A stretch of DNA of 64,000 nucleotides from an uncultured Atopobium sp. (lineage in GTDB: Bacteria > Actinomycetota > Coriobacteriia > Coriobacteriales > Atopobiaceae). Shown here piece after piece: positions 17,373 to 26,076 of the stretch (position 1 is the first letter of the stretch; every line of letters begins with the position of its first letter). The DNA is taken from the NCBI GenBank assembly GCA_938045565.1, contig CALIAZ010000021.1, forward strand, positions 55,746 to 119,745, written 5' to 3'. A program made the translations under genes and the position numbers. A model generated the notes under the pieces. It was not told where the DNA came from and made no database searches. It saw only the letters and a list, made by a program, of their open reading frames with translations.

Positions 17373-18314
17373 CTAAGCCTTAAGGGACAGGCCCATGCTC
17401 TCGAGCTTTTCCTTGACTTCTTCAATAGACTTAACACCAAAGTTTCTGATGTTGAGAAGATCGTTCTCAGAGAAATCAACGAGCTGACGGACAGAGTGGA
17501 TTCCTGCACGCTTGAGGCAGTTATAAGAACGGACGGAAAGGTCCAGATCCTCAACCTGCTTCTCAAGCTCGGAATCGTCCTCGACGTCTGCCTTAGCAAA
17601 AATCGAAGCCTCTTCCTGAGTCTCGTCAAAATCAGTAAGTCCCATGAATGCGCTCATGTGCTGGTTAATGATGTTTGCAGCCTCAACGACAGCCTCGCGA
17701 GGGCTGATTGCACCATTGGTCTCAACCTCAAGCACCAGACGATCATAGTCGGTGTGACGGCCAACACGGCAAGGCTCAACAGCCTTAGCGCAGCGGCGAA
17801 CTGGCGAGAAAATCGAGTCAACGTGAATGAATCCAATTGGATCGCTCTCACGCTCGTTATCCTCACCGGAAACATAACCGCGACCATTACCAAGGCGAAG
17901 TCTCATGGAAAGATGAGCTCCCTCAGCAAGAGTGCAAATGTGCTGAGCTGGGTTAACCAGCTCATAGCCCATAGGAACATCAAGATCAGCACCAGTGACT
18001 GTGCAAGGACCATCAACAGAGATAGAAGCCTCAGCCTCATCAGAGTTGTTGGTGTTGCGGAAAACTAGGCCCTTAACGTTCAGAACGATGTCAGTAACGT
18101 CCTCATAGACGCCTTCAACCGTAGTGAACTCATGCTGAACGCCATCAATCTGGATGGCCTCAACCGCAGCTCCCTCAAGAGAGGAAAGCAGTACGCGGCG
18201 GAGGGAGTTGCCAAGCGTGTCACCATAGCCACGCTCAAGCGGCTCTACGCTCACACGAGCGACGTTTGCGCCGATTTCATCTACCGACACATTTGGTCGG
18301 ATAAATTCGGACAT
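17373..18314 (-). CDS. rpoA: RNA polymerase alpha subunit
   Basis: A 313-residue alpha subunit. Residues 1-230 form the dimerisation domain that nucleates the enzyme (GYGDTLGNSLRRVLLSSL). A linker rich in acidic residues leads to the C-terminal domain SYNCLKRAGIHSVRQLV...NFGVKSIEEVKEKL, which binds UP elements and activators. ATG 18314 follows GGAGGTAGCA; the alternative upstream start would lie within that ribosome site. It is cotranscribed with rpsD and rplQ. Confidence 0.98.
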   Translation of the reverse strand: MSEFIRPNVSVDEIGANVARVSVEPLERGYGDTLGNSLRRVLLSSLEGAAVEAIQIDGVQHEFTTVEGVYEDVTDIVLNVKGLVFRNTNNSDEAEASISVDGPCTVTGADLDVPMGYELVNPAQHICTLAEGAHLSMRLRLGNGRGYVSGEDNERESDPIGFIHVDSIFSPVRRCAKAVEPCRVGRHTDYDRLVLEVETNGAISPREAVVEAANIINQHMSAFMGLTDFDETQEEASIFAKADVEDDSELEKQVEDLDLSVRSYNCLKRAGIHSVRQLVDFSENDLLNIRNFGVKSIEEVKEKLESMGLSLKA

Positions 18315-18338
18315 TGCTACCTCCAAAACGGGTCGGGC

Positions 18339-18932
18339 TTACTTGGAGTAGAGCTCGACGATCAGCTGTGCGTCAATCTCAAGGTCGATCTGATCGCGGG
18401 TTGGAAGCTGAAGAACAGTACCCTGCAGCTTCTCAATGTCAACCTCAAGCCATGCAGGAACTGCCATGTGCTCGGAGGAAATGAGAGCTTCCTTGATTGG
18501 AAGAAGATCCTTTGCCTTGGAAGCAACAGCGATAACATCGCCGCTCTTTACGCGATAAGAAGGAATGTCAACGCGCTGACCGTTAACGGTGATGTGACCG
18601 TGACGGACAGTCTGACGAGCCTCTTTACGTGTACGAGCAAAGCCAAGGCGGAAGATGACATTGTCAAGACGAGTCTCAAGGATGCTCATCAGGTTGTCAC
18701 CAGTAATGCCTGGGTTCTTCTTAGCCATCTCATAGTAGCCGTGGAACTGGTTCTCAAGGACGCCGTAAATGAACTTAGCCTTCTGCTTCTCACGGAGCTG
18801 CATACCGTACTCGCTCTCCTGGCGACGACGGCGACGTGGCTCACGGTTAGAAGTCTTATTGATCCCCATCACAACGGGATCGATGCCAAGCTGACGACAT
18901 CTTTTAAGGACCGGGGTCCTATCAATTGCCAT
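18339..18932 (-). CDS. rpsD: 30S ribosomal protein S4
   Basis: A 197-residue primary 16S rRNA-binding protein. The S4 RNA-binding domain is seen at RLDNVIFRLGFARTRKEARQ with GHITVNGQRVDIPSY. It lacks the four-cysteine zinc finger found in some S4 proteins. In many bacteria S4 represses the alpha operon by binding its mRNA; no leader is evident here. Gaps of 17 bp to rpsK and 24 bp to rpoA fit one transcript. Confidence 0.97.
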   Translation of the reverse strand: MAIDRTPVLKRCRQLGIDPVVMGINKTSNREPRRRRRQESEYGMQLREKQKAKFIYGVLENQFHGYYEMAKKNPGITGDNLMSILETRLDNVIFRLGFARTRKEARQTVRHGHITVNGQRVDIPSYRVKSGDVIAVASKAKDLLPIKEALISSEHMAVPAWLEVDIEKLQGTVLQLPTRDQIDLEIDAQLIVELYSK

Positions 18933-18949
18933 TTGCTTGTCCTTTCGTG

Positions 18950-19351
18950 CTAGTTGCGACGGCGCTTTTTAGGACGGCAGCCGTTGTGTGCAATAGGTGT
19001 CTTATCCTGAATACCCGAAACCTCAAGGCCTGCTGCCTGAAGAGAACGGATTGCGGTCTCGCGACCAGAGCCTGGGCCCTTAACAAAAACAGCTACCTTG
19101 TGGAGACCGTGCTCCATTGCTGCCTTTGCTGCTGCCTCTGCTGCAAGCTGTGCAGCAAAAGGAGTGGACTTACGAGAGCCCTTGAAGCCGACGGTACCAC
19201 CGGACTGCCAGGAAATTACATTACCCTGGGGATCGGAAATAGAGACAATCGTGTTATTGAATGTGCTCTTGATGTGGGCCTGACCCACTGCAATGTTTTT
19301 ACGCTCGGAGCGGCGGACGCGTGTAGTGCGAGCGTTCTTTTTCTGTGCCAT
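18950..19351 (-). CDS. rpsK: 30S ribosomal protein S11
   Basis: A 133-residue protein of the small-subunit platform. NIAVGQAHIKSTFNNTIVSI and the C-terminal TPIAHNGCRPKKRRR match the family end to end. It is 14 bp from rpsM and lies in the conserved order rpmJ-rpsM-rpsK-rpsD-rpoA. Confidence 0.97.
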   Translation of the reverse strand: MAQKKNARTTRVRRSERKNIAVGQAHIKSTFNNTIVSISDPQGNVISWQSGGTVGFKGSRKSTPFAAQLAAEAAAKAAMEHGLHKVAVFVKGPGSGRETAIRSLQAAGLEVSGIQDKTPIAHNGCRPKKRRRN

Positions 19352-19365
19352 TAGCTACTCCTCGC

Positions 19366-19734
19366 CTACTTCTTCTTGCCGCCCACCTGACGCTTCTTAC
19401 CCTTACGAGTACGAGCGTTAGTGTGGGTACGCTGACCGTGGACAGGGAGGCCCTTGCGGTGACGGAGGCCGCGGTAGCAGCCAATCTCCATCAGGCGGGC
19501 AACATTCTGACGCACCTCGCGGCGAAGATCGCCCTCGGTGGTGTAGTTAGCGTCAATAAAGTCACGAATCTTGGTGACTTCTTCCTCTGTGAGGTCCTTG
19601 ACGCGAGTATTTACATCGATACCAGTCTCGTTGCAAATCTTGGTTGCACGAGTCTGACCAATGCCGTAAAGATAGGTGAGTCCGACCTCAACACGCTTAT
19701 CGCGTGGCAGGTCGACGCCGTTAATACGGGCCAA
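19366..19734 (-). CDS. rpsM: 30S ribosomal protein S13
   Basis: A 122-residue head protein that contacts the P-site tRNA and the L5 bridge. ARINGVDLPRDKRVEVGLTY and GLPVHGQRTHTNARTRKG are diagnostic. It starts with TTG at 19734, preceded by GGAAGGAG, and no ATG is available at the right place. It lies 15 bp after rpmJ. Confidence 0.97.
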   Translation of the reverse strand: MARINGVDLPRDKRVEVGLTYLYGIGQTRATKICNETGIDVNTRVKDLTEEEVTKIRDFIDANYTTEGDLRREVRQNVARLMEIGCYRGLRHRKGLPVHGQRTHTNARTRKGKKRQVGGKKK

Positions 19735-19749
19735 CTTGGTGCTCCTTCC

Positions 19750-19863
19750 TTAGCCCTGACGCTGTTTGTGGCGCGGGTTCTCGCAAATCACGTAAACCTT
19801 ACCGTGGCGACGGATGACTTTGCACTTGTCGCACATCTTCTTTACCGAAGGACGTACCTTCAT
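19750..19863 (-). CDS. rpmJ: 50S ribosomal protein L36
   Basis: A 37-residue gene, MKVRPSVKKMCDKCKVIRRH onward to NPRHKQRQG. The zinc ligands C11, C14, C27 and H32 are all present, so this is the zinc-containing form. It has an AAAGGAAG ribosome site and leads the rpsM-rpsK-rpsD-rpoA-rplQ series. It is separated from infA by 145 bp with no gene. Confidence 0.96.
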   Translation of the reverse strand: MKVRPSVKKMCDKCKVIRRHGKVYVICENPRHKQRQG

Positions 19864-20008
19864 GTGTCTTCCTTTCGGTTCTGCTGATACGAACTATATA
19901 CTCGCCCAGCCGCTGGCGTGAAATACCGACTGTACTTGCGTACATATGCCCTTGCGACATGCGCAAAGACACAGATAGCCTCATGCATGGCACAAGGCTG
20001 GACATTAC

Positions 20009-20227
20009 TTACTTATAACGGTAAGTAATGCGACCCCTGGTAAGATCGTAAGGAGAAATCTCTACTACAACCTTGTCACCAGGGAGAATTCGAATGTAGT
20101 TCATTCGAATCTTACCTGAGATGGTGCAAAGGATGGTCTTGCCGTTCTCTAACTCAACGTTAAACATAGCGTTTGGCAGGGGTTCTAGTACCTTGCCTTC
20201 AAGCTCAATCGCGTCTTGTTTAGCCAA
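20009..20227 (-). CDS. infA: Translation initiation factor IF-1
   Basis: A 72-residue OB-fold factor that occupies the A site during initiation with IF-2 and IF-3. KQDAIELEGKVLEPLPNAMF and RILPGDKVVVEISPYDLTRG match the family at full length. It starts with TTG at 20227 behind GAGAGGATGAAAG; the ATG inside that site is out of frame. A candidate promoter lies just upstream, so infA may begin a new transcript. Confidence 0.97.
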   Translation of the reverse strand: MAKQDAIELEGKVLEPLPNAMFNVELENGKTILCTISGKIRMNYIRILPGDKVVVEISPYDLTRGRITYRYK

Positions 20228-20262
20228 CTTTCATCCTCTCGACACATCGACAGCGGTTATCA

Positions 20263-20291
20263 ATAATACATAAAAATGTGCCACTCGTCTA
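20263..20291 (-). promoter_or_regulatory. Candidate sigma-A promoter for infA
   Basis: On the minus strand, TAGACG (20286-20291), 17 bp, then TATTAT (20263-20268). The -10 is one base from consensus, the -35 two bases. It lies about 36 bp before the infA start. Confidence 0.5.
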
Positions 20292-20340
20292 TCACTTATT
20301 TTTTCAACACAATTAGATAGCGAGAAGAACTATGTATTAG

Positions 20341-21129
20341 TTACTCTATGCCACCTTGCATCTCGCACCATGGACCAACTTCGTCTTCGGAGACAATAAC
20401 AGGACCATCGGCAGTAATAGCAACGGTGTTCTCATAATGTGCTGATGGCAGGCCATCATCGGTAACAACGGTCCAACCATTTTCAAGAACGGTGCAATCG
20501 TAGGTGCCCATGGCAATCATTGGCTCGATTGCAATTACCATTCCCTCACGAAGAACAATGCCATTACCTGCACGGCCATAATTTCTGACCTCTGGATCCT
20601 CGTGAAGATTGCGGCCAATACCATGGCCAACAAAATCACGAATAACACCGTAGCCATTATCCTCAGCAAGCTTCTGAACTGCATGTCCAACATCGCCAAG
20701 GCGAGCACCAGGAACTGCAGCTGCAATACCTGCCTTAAGACAATCGCGCGTAACCTCACAAAGTGCCTGGGTTTTCTCGTCAACTGTTCCGCAGTAGAAC
20801 GTCCAAGCGTTATCTCCTGCCCAACCGTTAACGGTAGCGCCTGTATCAATGGTCAGAATATCGCCATCTTGCAAAATGACGTTAGCTGATGGAATACCGT
20901 GAACAATCTGCTCGTTAATAGAAGAACAAACAGATCCAGGGAATCCACCGTAGCCCTTAAAGGTAGGGGTACCGCCGTGAAGCCTAATAAAAGCTTCTAC
21001 AGCGCGGTCAATCTCGAGCGTTGAAACACCAGGTCTAATCATGGATCCAGCACGGCGAAGGGCTGCCTTAGAAAGGGCGCCCGAAACCTTCATTGCCTCG
21101 ATTTGTTCAGGTGTTTTTATGGTAATCAT
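20341..21129 (-). CDS. map: Methionine aminopeptidase type I
   Basis: A 262-residue cytosolic metalloenzyme that removes the initiator methionine from nascent proteins. Metal ligands are visible: ILTIDTGATVNGWAGDNAW (two aspartates), FVGHGIGRNLHEDP (histidine), IAIEPMI and YENTVAIT (glutamates). Its start overlaps the adk stop by four bases (ATGA), so the two are translationally coupled in the secY-adk-map order. Confidence 0.97.
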   Translation of the reverse strand: MITIKTPEQIEAMKVSGALSKAALRRAGSMIRPGVSTLEIDRAVEAFIRLHGGTPTFKGYGGFPGSVCSSINEQIVHGIPSANVILQDGDILTIDTGATVNGWAGDNAWTFYCGTVDEKTQALCEVTRDCLKAGIAAAVPGARLGDVGHAVQKLAEDNGYGVIRDFVGHGIGRNLHEDPEVRNYGRAGNGIVLREGMVIAIEPMIAMGTYDCTVLENGWTVVTDDGLPSAHYENTVAITADGPVIVSEDEVGPWCEMQGGIE

Positions 21130-21752
21130 AGTGCGAGGAGAGTCTTCACGTCGGCGAATACCTCGTCAACAGGACGATCTCCGTTGACCTCCTTCAGAAT
21201 TCCATGTCCTTTGTAGTACTCAATCAAAGGAGAAGTCTGATTCTCGTAAACATCAAGACGCTTACGAATAGTTTCTGGCTTATCGTCATCACGCTGATAC
21301 ATCTCACCAGAGCAATTTGGGCAAGTCTCAGTACCAGCTGGTGCAGTATAACCACACTCTTTGCAGGTGCGACGAGAAGAAAGACGCTCAACAATAACCT
21401 CTGGCTCAACAGCAACAAGCAGAGCTGCATCAAGCTTGAAACCCATATTCTGAAGCTCAGAATCAAGGGTTACTGCCTGGGCGGTATTGCGTGGGAAGCC
21501 GTCAAGAATAAAGCCTGCTTTTGCGTCATCTGCAGAAAGACGCTCTTTTACCAGGTCAATGACAAGCTGATCTGGAACAAGCTGACCAGCATCCATATAC
21601 TCTTTAGCCTTAATGCCAAGCTCAGACTGAGCTTTAACAGCAGCACGAAGAAGGTCACCGGTTGAGATGTGAGCAAGTCCATACTCTGCAACGAGCTTCT
21701 GAGCCTGTGTACCCTTGCCAGCGCCAGGTGCGCCGAGAAGAACAATGTTCAT
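21126..21752 (-). CDS. adk: Adenylate kinase
   Basis: A 208-residue nucleotide kinase interconverting ATP, ADP and AMP. The P-loop GAPGAGKGTQ is at the N-terminus and FILDGFPRN binds AMP. The lid carries CKECGY and CPNC cysteines, so it is a zinc-type lid as in Gram-positive enzymes. The ATG at 21752 has GGAG before it; the upstream in-frame start is inside the ribosome site region. It follows secY across a terminator-like hairpin. Confidence 0.97.
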   Translation of the reverse strand: MNIVLLGAPGAGKGTQAQKLVAEYGLAHISTGDLLRAAVKAQSELGIKAKEYMDAGQLVPDQLVIDLVKERLSADDAKAGFILDGFPRNTAQAVTLDSELQNMGFKLDAALLVAVEPEVIVERLSSRRTCKECGYTAPAGTETCPNCSGEMYQRDDDKPETIRKRLDVYENQTSPLIEYYKGHGILKEVNGDRPVDEVFADVKTLLAL

Positions 21753-21773
21753 GCTTCTCCTTCCTTTCAAATA

Positions 21774-21802
21774 ATAAAAGGGGCCTGTTTCCAGGCCCCT
21801 TT
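21774..21802 (-). terminator. Hairpin terminator between secY and adk
   Basis: Perfect arms 21777-21787 and 21792-21802 (AAAGGGGCCTG/CAGGCCCCTTT), 4-base loop, followed on the minus strand by TATTATTTG. It would lower adk-map expression relative to the ribosomal genes. Confidence 0.8.
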
Positions 21803-21819
21803 ATGCTACGTACTAAGAA

Positions 21820-23100
21820 CTACTTAAAGAAGCCCTCATAGTTGTGCATCTTAAGGTGGGACTCAATGGAAGAGAGTGTATCCATTGCAACACCGACCAT
21901 AATCAGAACGGAAGTTCCACCAAACGCCTGTATCAACGAATCTCCCGTGAACCAGAAAATGATGGTTGGAACGATTGCAAGAACTGCCATAAAGATAGCA
22001 CCGGGGAGGGTGACTCTGTCAATAACAGTCTTGATATACGTTGAAGTAGCAGTACCTGGACGAACGCCAGGGATAAAGCCACCCTGCTTCTTAAGCTGGT
22101 CTGCTGTCTCCTCTGGATTAAACACCATTGAGGTGTAGAAGTATGCAAAGAAGACAATGAACATAACTGAGAGAACCCAGTTAACCCAACCAGAAGAAAG
22201 TGAAGAAGCAAGATTTTGAATCCACTCTACTCCTGGGAAGAACACAGCAACCTGAGCAGGAAGGTACAGGATTGCAGATGCAAAGATGATTGGTACAACG
22301 CCTGCAGTGTTTACCTTAATTGGAAGGTACGTTGACTGACCACCCATCATACGACGACCAACAACGCGCTTGGCATAGTTAATAGGAATACGACGCTGAC
22401 CACGCTCAATGTAAACAATGAGCGGAATAATAGCGAGCATAACCACAACAGTAACAACGGTAAGAACAATGTTTCCACGAGTAGCTACTGAAGAAATAAG
22501 GGCTGTTGGAAGTCCAGCCATGATGTTTGCAAAGATGATAAGACTCATTCCGTTGCCAACACCCTGCTGAGTAATAACCTCACCGAGCCACATAATAATG
22601 ATGGCACCAACTAGCATGGTAAAAACTACCAGGAAGTTTTCAAGTGCCTCAGGCACGCCCTCCATAGATGCAAAAGATACACCATAGCTCTTAAACAAGA
22701 ACAGGTAACCAACTGCATTGAGCAGAGCCAAGCCAACCGTAAGATAACGCGTGTACTGCGTAATCTTACGCTGGCCGCTCTCACCATCTTTAGCAAGCTC
22801 GCCAAGAGATGGAATAACGGACTGCATCATCTGGAAGATGATCTGAGCCGTAATGTAAGGCATGATGCCCAGACTGAAAACAGACATGCGAGAAAGAGCG
22901 CCACCCGAAAATAGGTTAAGCACGGCCATTGCACCATTCTGAGAAAGACCATTCTGATAAACAGAAAGCATCTGCTGAAATGGAGCACCGGGCACAGGAA
23001 GATATGCACCAAAACGGTACAGAAGAAGAATCAGTACCGTAAGGAGAATCTTTCCCCTTAGTTCCGGAACACGAAATGCGTTGGCGATTCCTTTACTCAC
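21820..23100 (-). CDS. secY: Preprotein translocase subunit SecY
   Basis: A 426-residue polytopic membrane protein with about ten helices, the channel of the Sec system. RFGAYLPVPGAP near residue 30, the IYIERGQRRIPINYAKR loop and the C-terminal helices are typical. It starts with GTG, overlapping the rplO stop by one base (TAGTG). It partners SecE (53080-53442); secG is not in the window. Confidence 0.97.
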   Translation of the reverse strand: MSKGIANAFRVPELRGKILLTVLILLLYRFGAYLPVPGAPFQQMLSVYQNGLSQNGAMAVLNLFSGGALSRMSVFSLGIMPYITAQIIFQMMQSVIPSLGELAKDGESGQRKITQYTRYLTVGLALLNAVGYLFLFKSYGVSFASMEGVPEALENFLVVFTMLVGAIIIMWLGEVITQQGVGNGMSLIIFANIMAGLPTALISSVATRGNIVLTVVTVVVMLAIIPLIVYIERGQRRIPINYAKRVVGRRMMGGQSTYLPIKVNTAGVVPIIFASAILYLPAQVAVFFPGVEWIQNLASSLSSGWVNWVLSVMFIVFFAYFYTSMVFNPEETADQLKKQGGFIPGVRPGTATSTYIKTVIDRVTLPGAIFMAVLAIVPTIIFWFTGDSLIQAFGGTSVLIMVGVAMDTLSSIESHLKMHNYEGFFK

Positions 23101-23546
23101 TACTCGGCCTCAACCTTTCCACCGGCCGCCTCGATCTTAGCCTTTGCGGAGGCGGAAACCTTGTCGACCTTAACAGTAAGCTTCTTAGAAAGCTCGCCGT
23201 CACCCAGGACCTTGACTGGGATGAAGTTGTACTTGATAACTCCCTTAGCAACCAGAGCCTCTGCGTCTACGGTCTCGCCGTCTGCAAAGAGTGCATTCAG
23301 ACGAGCAACGTTGACTGGAGCGTACTCGACACGGTTGTGGTTAGTAAAACCAGGAAGCTTAGGAAGACGCATAGCCAGTGGCTGCTGTCCACCCTCGAAG
23401 CCAGCGCCCTTACCGCCACCAGAGCGGGAGAGCTGACCATTCATACCGCGGCCGGCAAAAGTACCATTGCCTGAAGAATTACCGCGACCTACGCGCTTAC
23501 GATTTTTGCGCGAACCCACTGCGGGGCGAAGATCATTGAGCTGCAT
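23100..23546 (-). CDS. rplO: 50S ribosomal protein L15
   Basis: A 148-residue 23S rRNA-binding protein. The glycine/arginine-rich N-terminus (LRPAVGSRKNRKRVGRG) and the central RLPKLPGF block match the family. It precedes secY in the conserved rpmD-rplO-secY order, 11 bp after rpmD. Confidence 0.97.
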   Translation of the reverse strand: MQLNDLRPAVGSRKNRKRVGRGNSSGNGTFAGRGMNGQLSRSGGGKGAGFEGGQQPLAMRLPKLPGFTNHNRVEYAPVNVARLNALFADGETVDAEALVAKGVIKYNFIPVKVLGDGELSKKLTVKVDKVSASAKAKIEAAGGKVEAE

Positions 23547-23557
23547 TATTACTACCT

Positions 23558-23743
23558 CTAGTTCTCTTCAACCTCGACAAGGTGCTTAACCTTGAAGATC
23601 ATTCCACGAATGCTTGGGTTGTCAGGCTGCTCGACGGTATCGCCGATCTTGTGGAGGCCGAGGGCCTTCACCGTAGCAGTCTGGTCCTTCTTGACGCCTG
23701 CGACAGCGCCACGGACAAGCTTGATGCTAAGGTTCTTAGCCAT
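23558..23743 (-). CDS. rpmD: 50S ribosomal protein L30
   Basis: A 61-residue short-form L30 (LSIKLVRGAVAGVKKDQTA, then GLHKIGDTVEQPDNPSIRGM). It lies two bases after rpsE. L30 is absent in some phyla, so its presence here fits the actinobacterial core set. Confidence 0.96.
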   Translation of the reverse strand: MAKNLSIKLVRGAVAGVKKDQTATVKALGLHKIGDTVEQPDNPSIRGMIFKVKHLVEVEEN

Positions 23744-23745
23744 CG

Positions 23746-24267
23746 TTAGTTCTCCTTTCCGACGAACATATCGCCGACGGTTAGGCCACGACGCTCAGCT
23801 GCTTCTTCTGGGCTGGAAAGCTCCTTCAGACCCTCAGCTGCTGCCTTAATCATGTTCAGAGCATTGTCGGTACCAAGGGACTTAGAAAGTACGTTGGTAA
23901 TACCTGCAAGCTCGAAGAGTGGACGAATAGGACCGCCAGCAATAACACCAGTACCCTCGAATGCAGGCTTAATAAGAACAGAACCTGCACCGTAGTGACC
24001 AGTGACTGCGTGTGGTACGGAACCAGTCTCGGTCAGTGGGACCTTGAACATGTTCCTCTTTGCGTCCTCGACGCCCTTCTGAATTGCCAGAGGTACCTCA
24101 GCGGAACGACCCTGGCCAATACCAACGTTACCCTTACCGTCGCCAACGACTACCAGAGCAACGAGTGACATACGGCGGCCACCCTTGACGGTCTTGGAAA
24201 CGCGGTGAATATAAACGACGCGCTCCTGAAGATCCGTATCCTGCTGGCGCTTACGATCACGTGCCAT
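23746..24267 (-). CDS. rpsE: 30S ribosomal protein S5
   Basis: A 173-residue protein of the mRNA entry site and decoding fidelity. The double-stranded RNA-binding-like domain ERVVYIHRVSKTVKGGRRM and the GTGVIAGGPIR loop are present. It is 9 bp after rplR. Confidence 0.97.
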   Translation of the reverse strand: MARDRKRQQDTDLQERVVYIHRVSKTVKGGRRMSLVALVVVGDGKGNVGIGQGRSAEVPLAIQKGVEDAKRNMFKVPLTETGSVPHAVTGHYGAGSVLIKPAFEGTGVIAGGPIRPLFELAGITNVLSKSLGTDNALNMIKAAAEGLKELSSPEEAAERRGLTVGDMFVGKEN

Positions 24268-24276
24268 TGAATCCTC

Positions 24277-24645
24277 CTAGAACTTCAGGCCCGCGTTGCG
24301 GGCGCCATCTGCCAAAGCCTTGACGCGGCCGTGATAGAGACGGCCACCACGGTCAAAAGTGACCTCAGTGACGTTCTTCTCGGCAGCGCGCTTACCGATA
24401 AGCTCACCTACGAACTCAGCTGCCTCCTTGTTGGAGCCAACCTTGCCAGTAGAACGGAACTCTGGGTCAAGCGTAGAGGCAGAGCAGAGAGTTCTTCCAG
24501 AAGCGTCGTCAATAAGCTGTGCATAAATGTTTGCGTTTGTGCGGTGAACTGCAAGACGCGGACGCTCAGGTGTACCAAAGACCTTGGCACGTACGCGGCG
24601 CTTGCGGCGTTCAAGACCCGCCTTTTTCGCCTGCTGCTTGTTCAT
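24277..24645 (-). CDS. rplR: 50S ribosomal protein L18
   Basis: A 122-residue 5S rRNA-binding protein (RRKRRVRAKVFGTPERPRL and DRGGRLYHGRVKALADGAR). It follows rplF after a 68-bp gap that contains a short GC hairpin near 24660-24680, possibly a processing or pausing site. Confidence 0.97.
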   Translation of the reverse strand: MNKQQAKKAGLERRKRRVRAKVFGTPERPRLAVHRTNANIYAQLIDDASGRTLCSASTLDPEFRSTGKVGSNKEAAEFVGELIGKRAAEKNVTEVTFDRGGRLYHGRVKALADGARNAGLKF

Positions 24646-24713
24646 TCCTTCTCCTTAGAGACATGCCATCACCTAACGGGGTGATGGTCTTTTAGCCTAA
24701 AAGTAGGGTTGCT

Positions 24714-25250
24714 TTACTTAGCAGCCTTACCGAGCTTCCTGCGGATGTGCTCACCTTCGTAGTGAATGCCCTTGCCCTTGTAAGGCTCTGGTGGACGCTT
24801 CATACGAATCTCAGCTGCAACCTGGCCGACCTTCTCCTTAGAAATACCCTTAACGGTAACGTGAGTGTTATCAGGTACCTCAAAGCTAATGTCCTCAGGT
24901 GCAACATAGAGAACTGGGTGAGAATAACCAAGGGAAAGGTCAAGATCCTTGCCCTTAAGTGCTACACGGTAACCAACGCCGGTGAGCTCAAGCTTCTTCT
25001 CGAAGCCCTCAGAGACGCCAACAACCATGTTGTGGATAAGGGTGCGGACAAGACCCTGCTGAGCGTTGGACTCAGAGGACTCGTCAACGCGAGTAACGAG
25101 AATCTCCTCGCCCTCCTGAGCAATAGCAACAAGCTCAGAGAAAGTACGAGTCAGCTCGCCCTTAGAACCCTTAACGGTAACGGTGGTGTTATCAACTGTC
25201 ACAGTGACTCCAGCAGGAATCTGGACAGGCTTCTTACCAATACGAGACAC
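24714..25250 (-). CDS. rplF: 50S ribosomal protein L6
   Basis: A 178-residue protein near the factor-binding site. SRIGKKPVQIPAGVTV at the N-terminus and KRPPEPYKGKGIHYEGEHIR at the C-terminus are diagnostic. It is 27 bp after rpsH in the spc operon. Confidence 0.97.
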   Translation of the reverse strand: MSRIGKKPVQIPAGVTVTVDNTTVTVKGSKGELTRTFSELVAIAQEGEEILVTRVDESSESNAQQGLVRTLIHNMVVGVSEGFEKKLELTGVGYRVALKGKDLDLSLGYSHPVLYVAPEDISFEVPDNTHVTVKGISKEKVGQVAAEIRMKRPPEPYKGKGIHYEGEHIRRKLGKAAK

Positions 25251-25277
25251 GGCTGTCTCCTTTCATTCCTGTCAGAT

Positions 25278-25676
25278 TTACCAAACGTAAGCGATGACCT
25301 CGCCGCCAACGCCAGCCTTGCGAGCGTCGCGGTCGCACATCATGCCCTTAGAAGTGGAAACCACTGCAGTACCAAGACCACCAAGAACGCGTGGAAGCTT
25401 CTCAGCGGTGGAGTAAATGCGCAGACCAGGCTTGGAAATGCGACGAATGCCGCGGATAACCTTAGTGCGCTTCTTACCATACTTAAGGGTGATGTGAAGA
25501 GTCTTCTGAGGCTTGGTGTCCTCAACGGTGTAACCCTCGACATAGCCCTCTTCGGTGATGACGCGAGCAATCTCAACGAGCACCTTGCTCGATGGCATGG
25601 ATACGGAATCCTTGCCAGCTGAGTTTGCGTTACGAATACGCGTCAGCATGTCTGAAATGGGATCGGTAATTTTCAT
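25278..25676 (-). CDS. rpsH: 30S ribosomal protein S8
   Basis: A 132-residue protein binding the central domain of 16S rRNA (ITDPISDMLTRIRNA at the start; GLGTAVVSTSKGMM near the end). In E. coli S8 also represses the spc operon by binding mRNA near the L5 start; here a structured leader lies in front of rplE, making a similar control possible (inference). Confidence 0.97.
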   Translation of the reverse strand: MKITDPISDMLTRIRNANSAGKDSVSMPSSKVLVEIARVITEEGYVEGYTVEDTKPQKTLHITLKYGKKRTKVIRGIRRISKPGLRIYSTAEKLPRVLGGLGTAVVSTSKGMMCDRDARKAGVGGEVIAYVW

Positions 25677-25765
25677 TTGATCCTTCTCCTTCGTTAATGA
25701 TGAAACTGCGTGTCTGGTTCATCTACACCCGTGGCGCAGATGCCTTGACGCCAGAGCCCTGAGTC

Positions 25766-25951
25766 CTACCAGCTTGCCTTGCGGACACCAGGAAGCTCGC
25801 CCTTGCTCGCTAGCTCACGGAAGCACACACGGCACAGACCAAACTTGCGGTAAACGGAGTGGGGACGTCCACAACGCTGGCAACGGTTCTGTGTGCGCGT
25901 AGAGTACTTCGGCTCACGCGAGGCTTTGACGATCATCGAAGTCTTAGCCAC
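25766..25951 (-). CDS. rpsN: 30S ribosomal protein S14, zinc form
   Basis: A 61-residue type Z S14. The zinc cysteines are NRCQRCGRPH and GLCRVCFRE. I chose the GTG at 25951 (preceded by GGAGGATTT), which gives the exact family length and start AKTSMIVKASREPKY; a longer in-frame reading has no ribosome site. It lies between rplE and rpsH. Confidence 0.95.
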   Translation of the reverse strand: MAKTSMIVKASREPKYSTRTQNRCQRCGRPHSVYRKFGLCRVCFRELASKGELPGVRKASW

Positions 25952-26076
25952 AAATCCTCCTTCAAAATGCAACTTGGCGAACGCCAAGATGACTTCAAAC
26001 AATAGTGCTGGTGACTATGTCACCCGGCATCAAAGATGCCAACAGGAATGCGCTTAACTTAAAGCGCAGGTAAAAG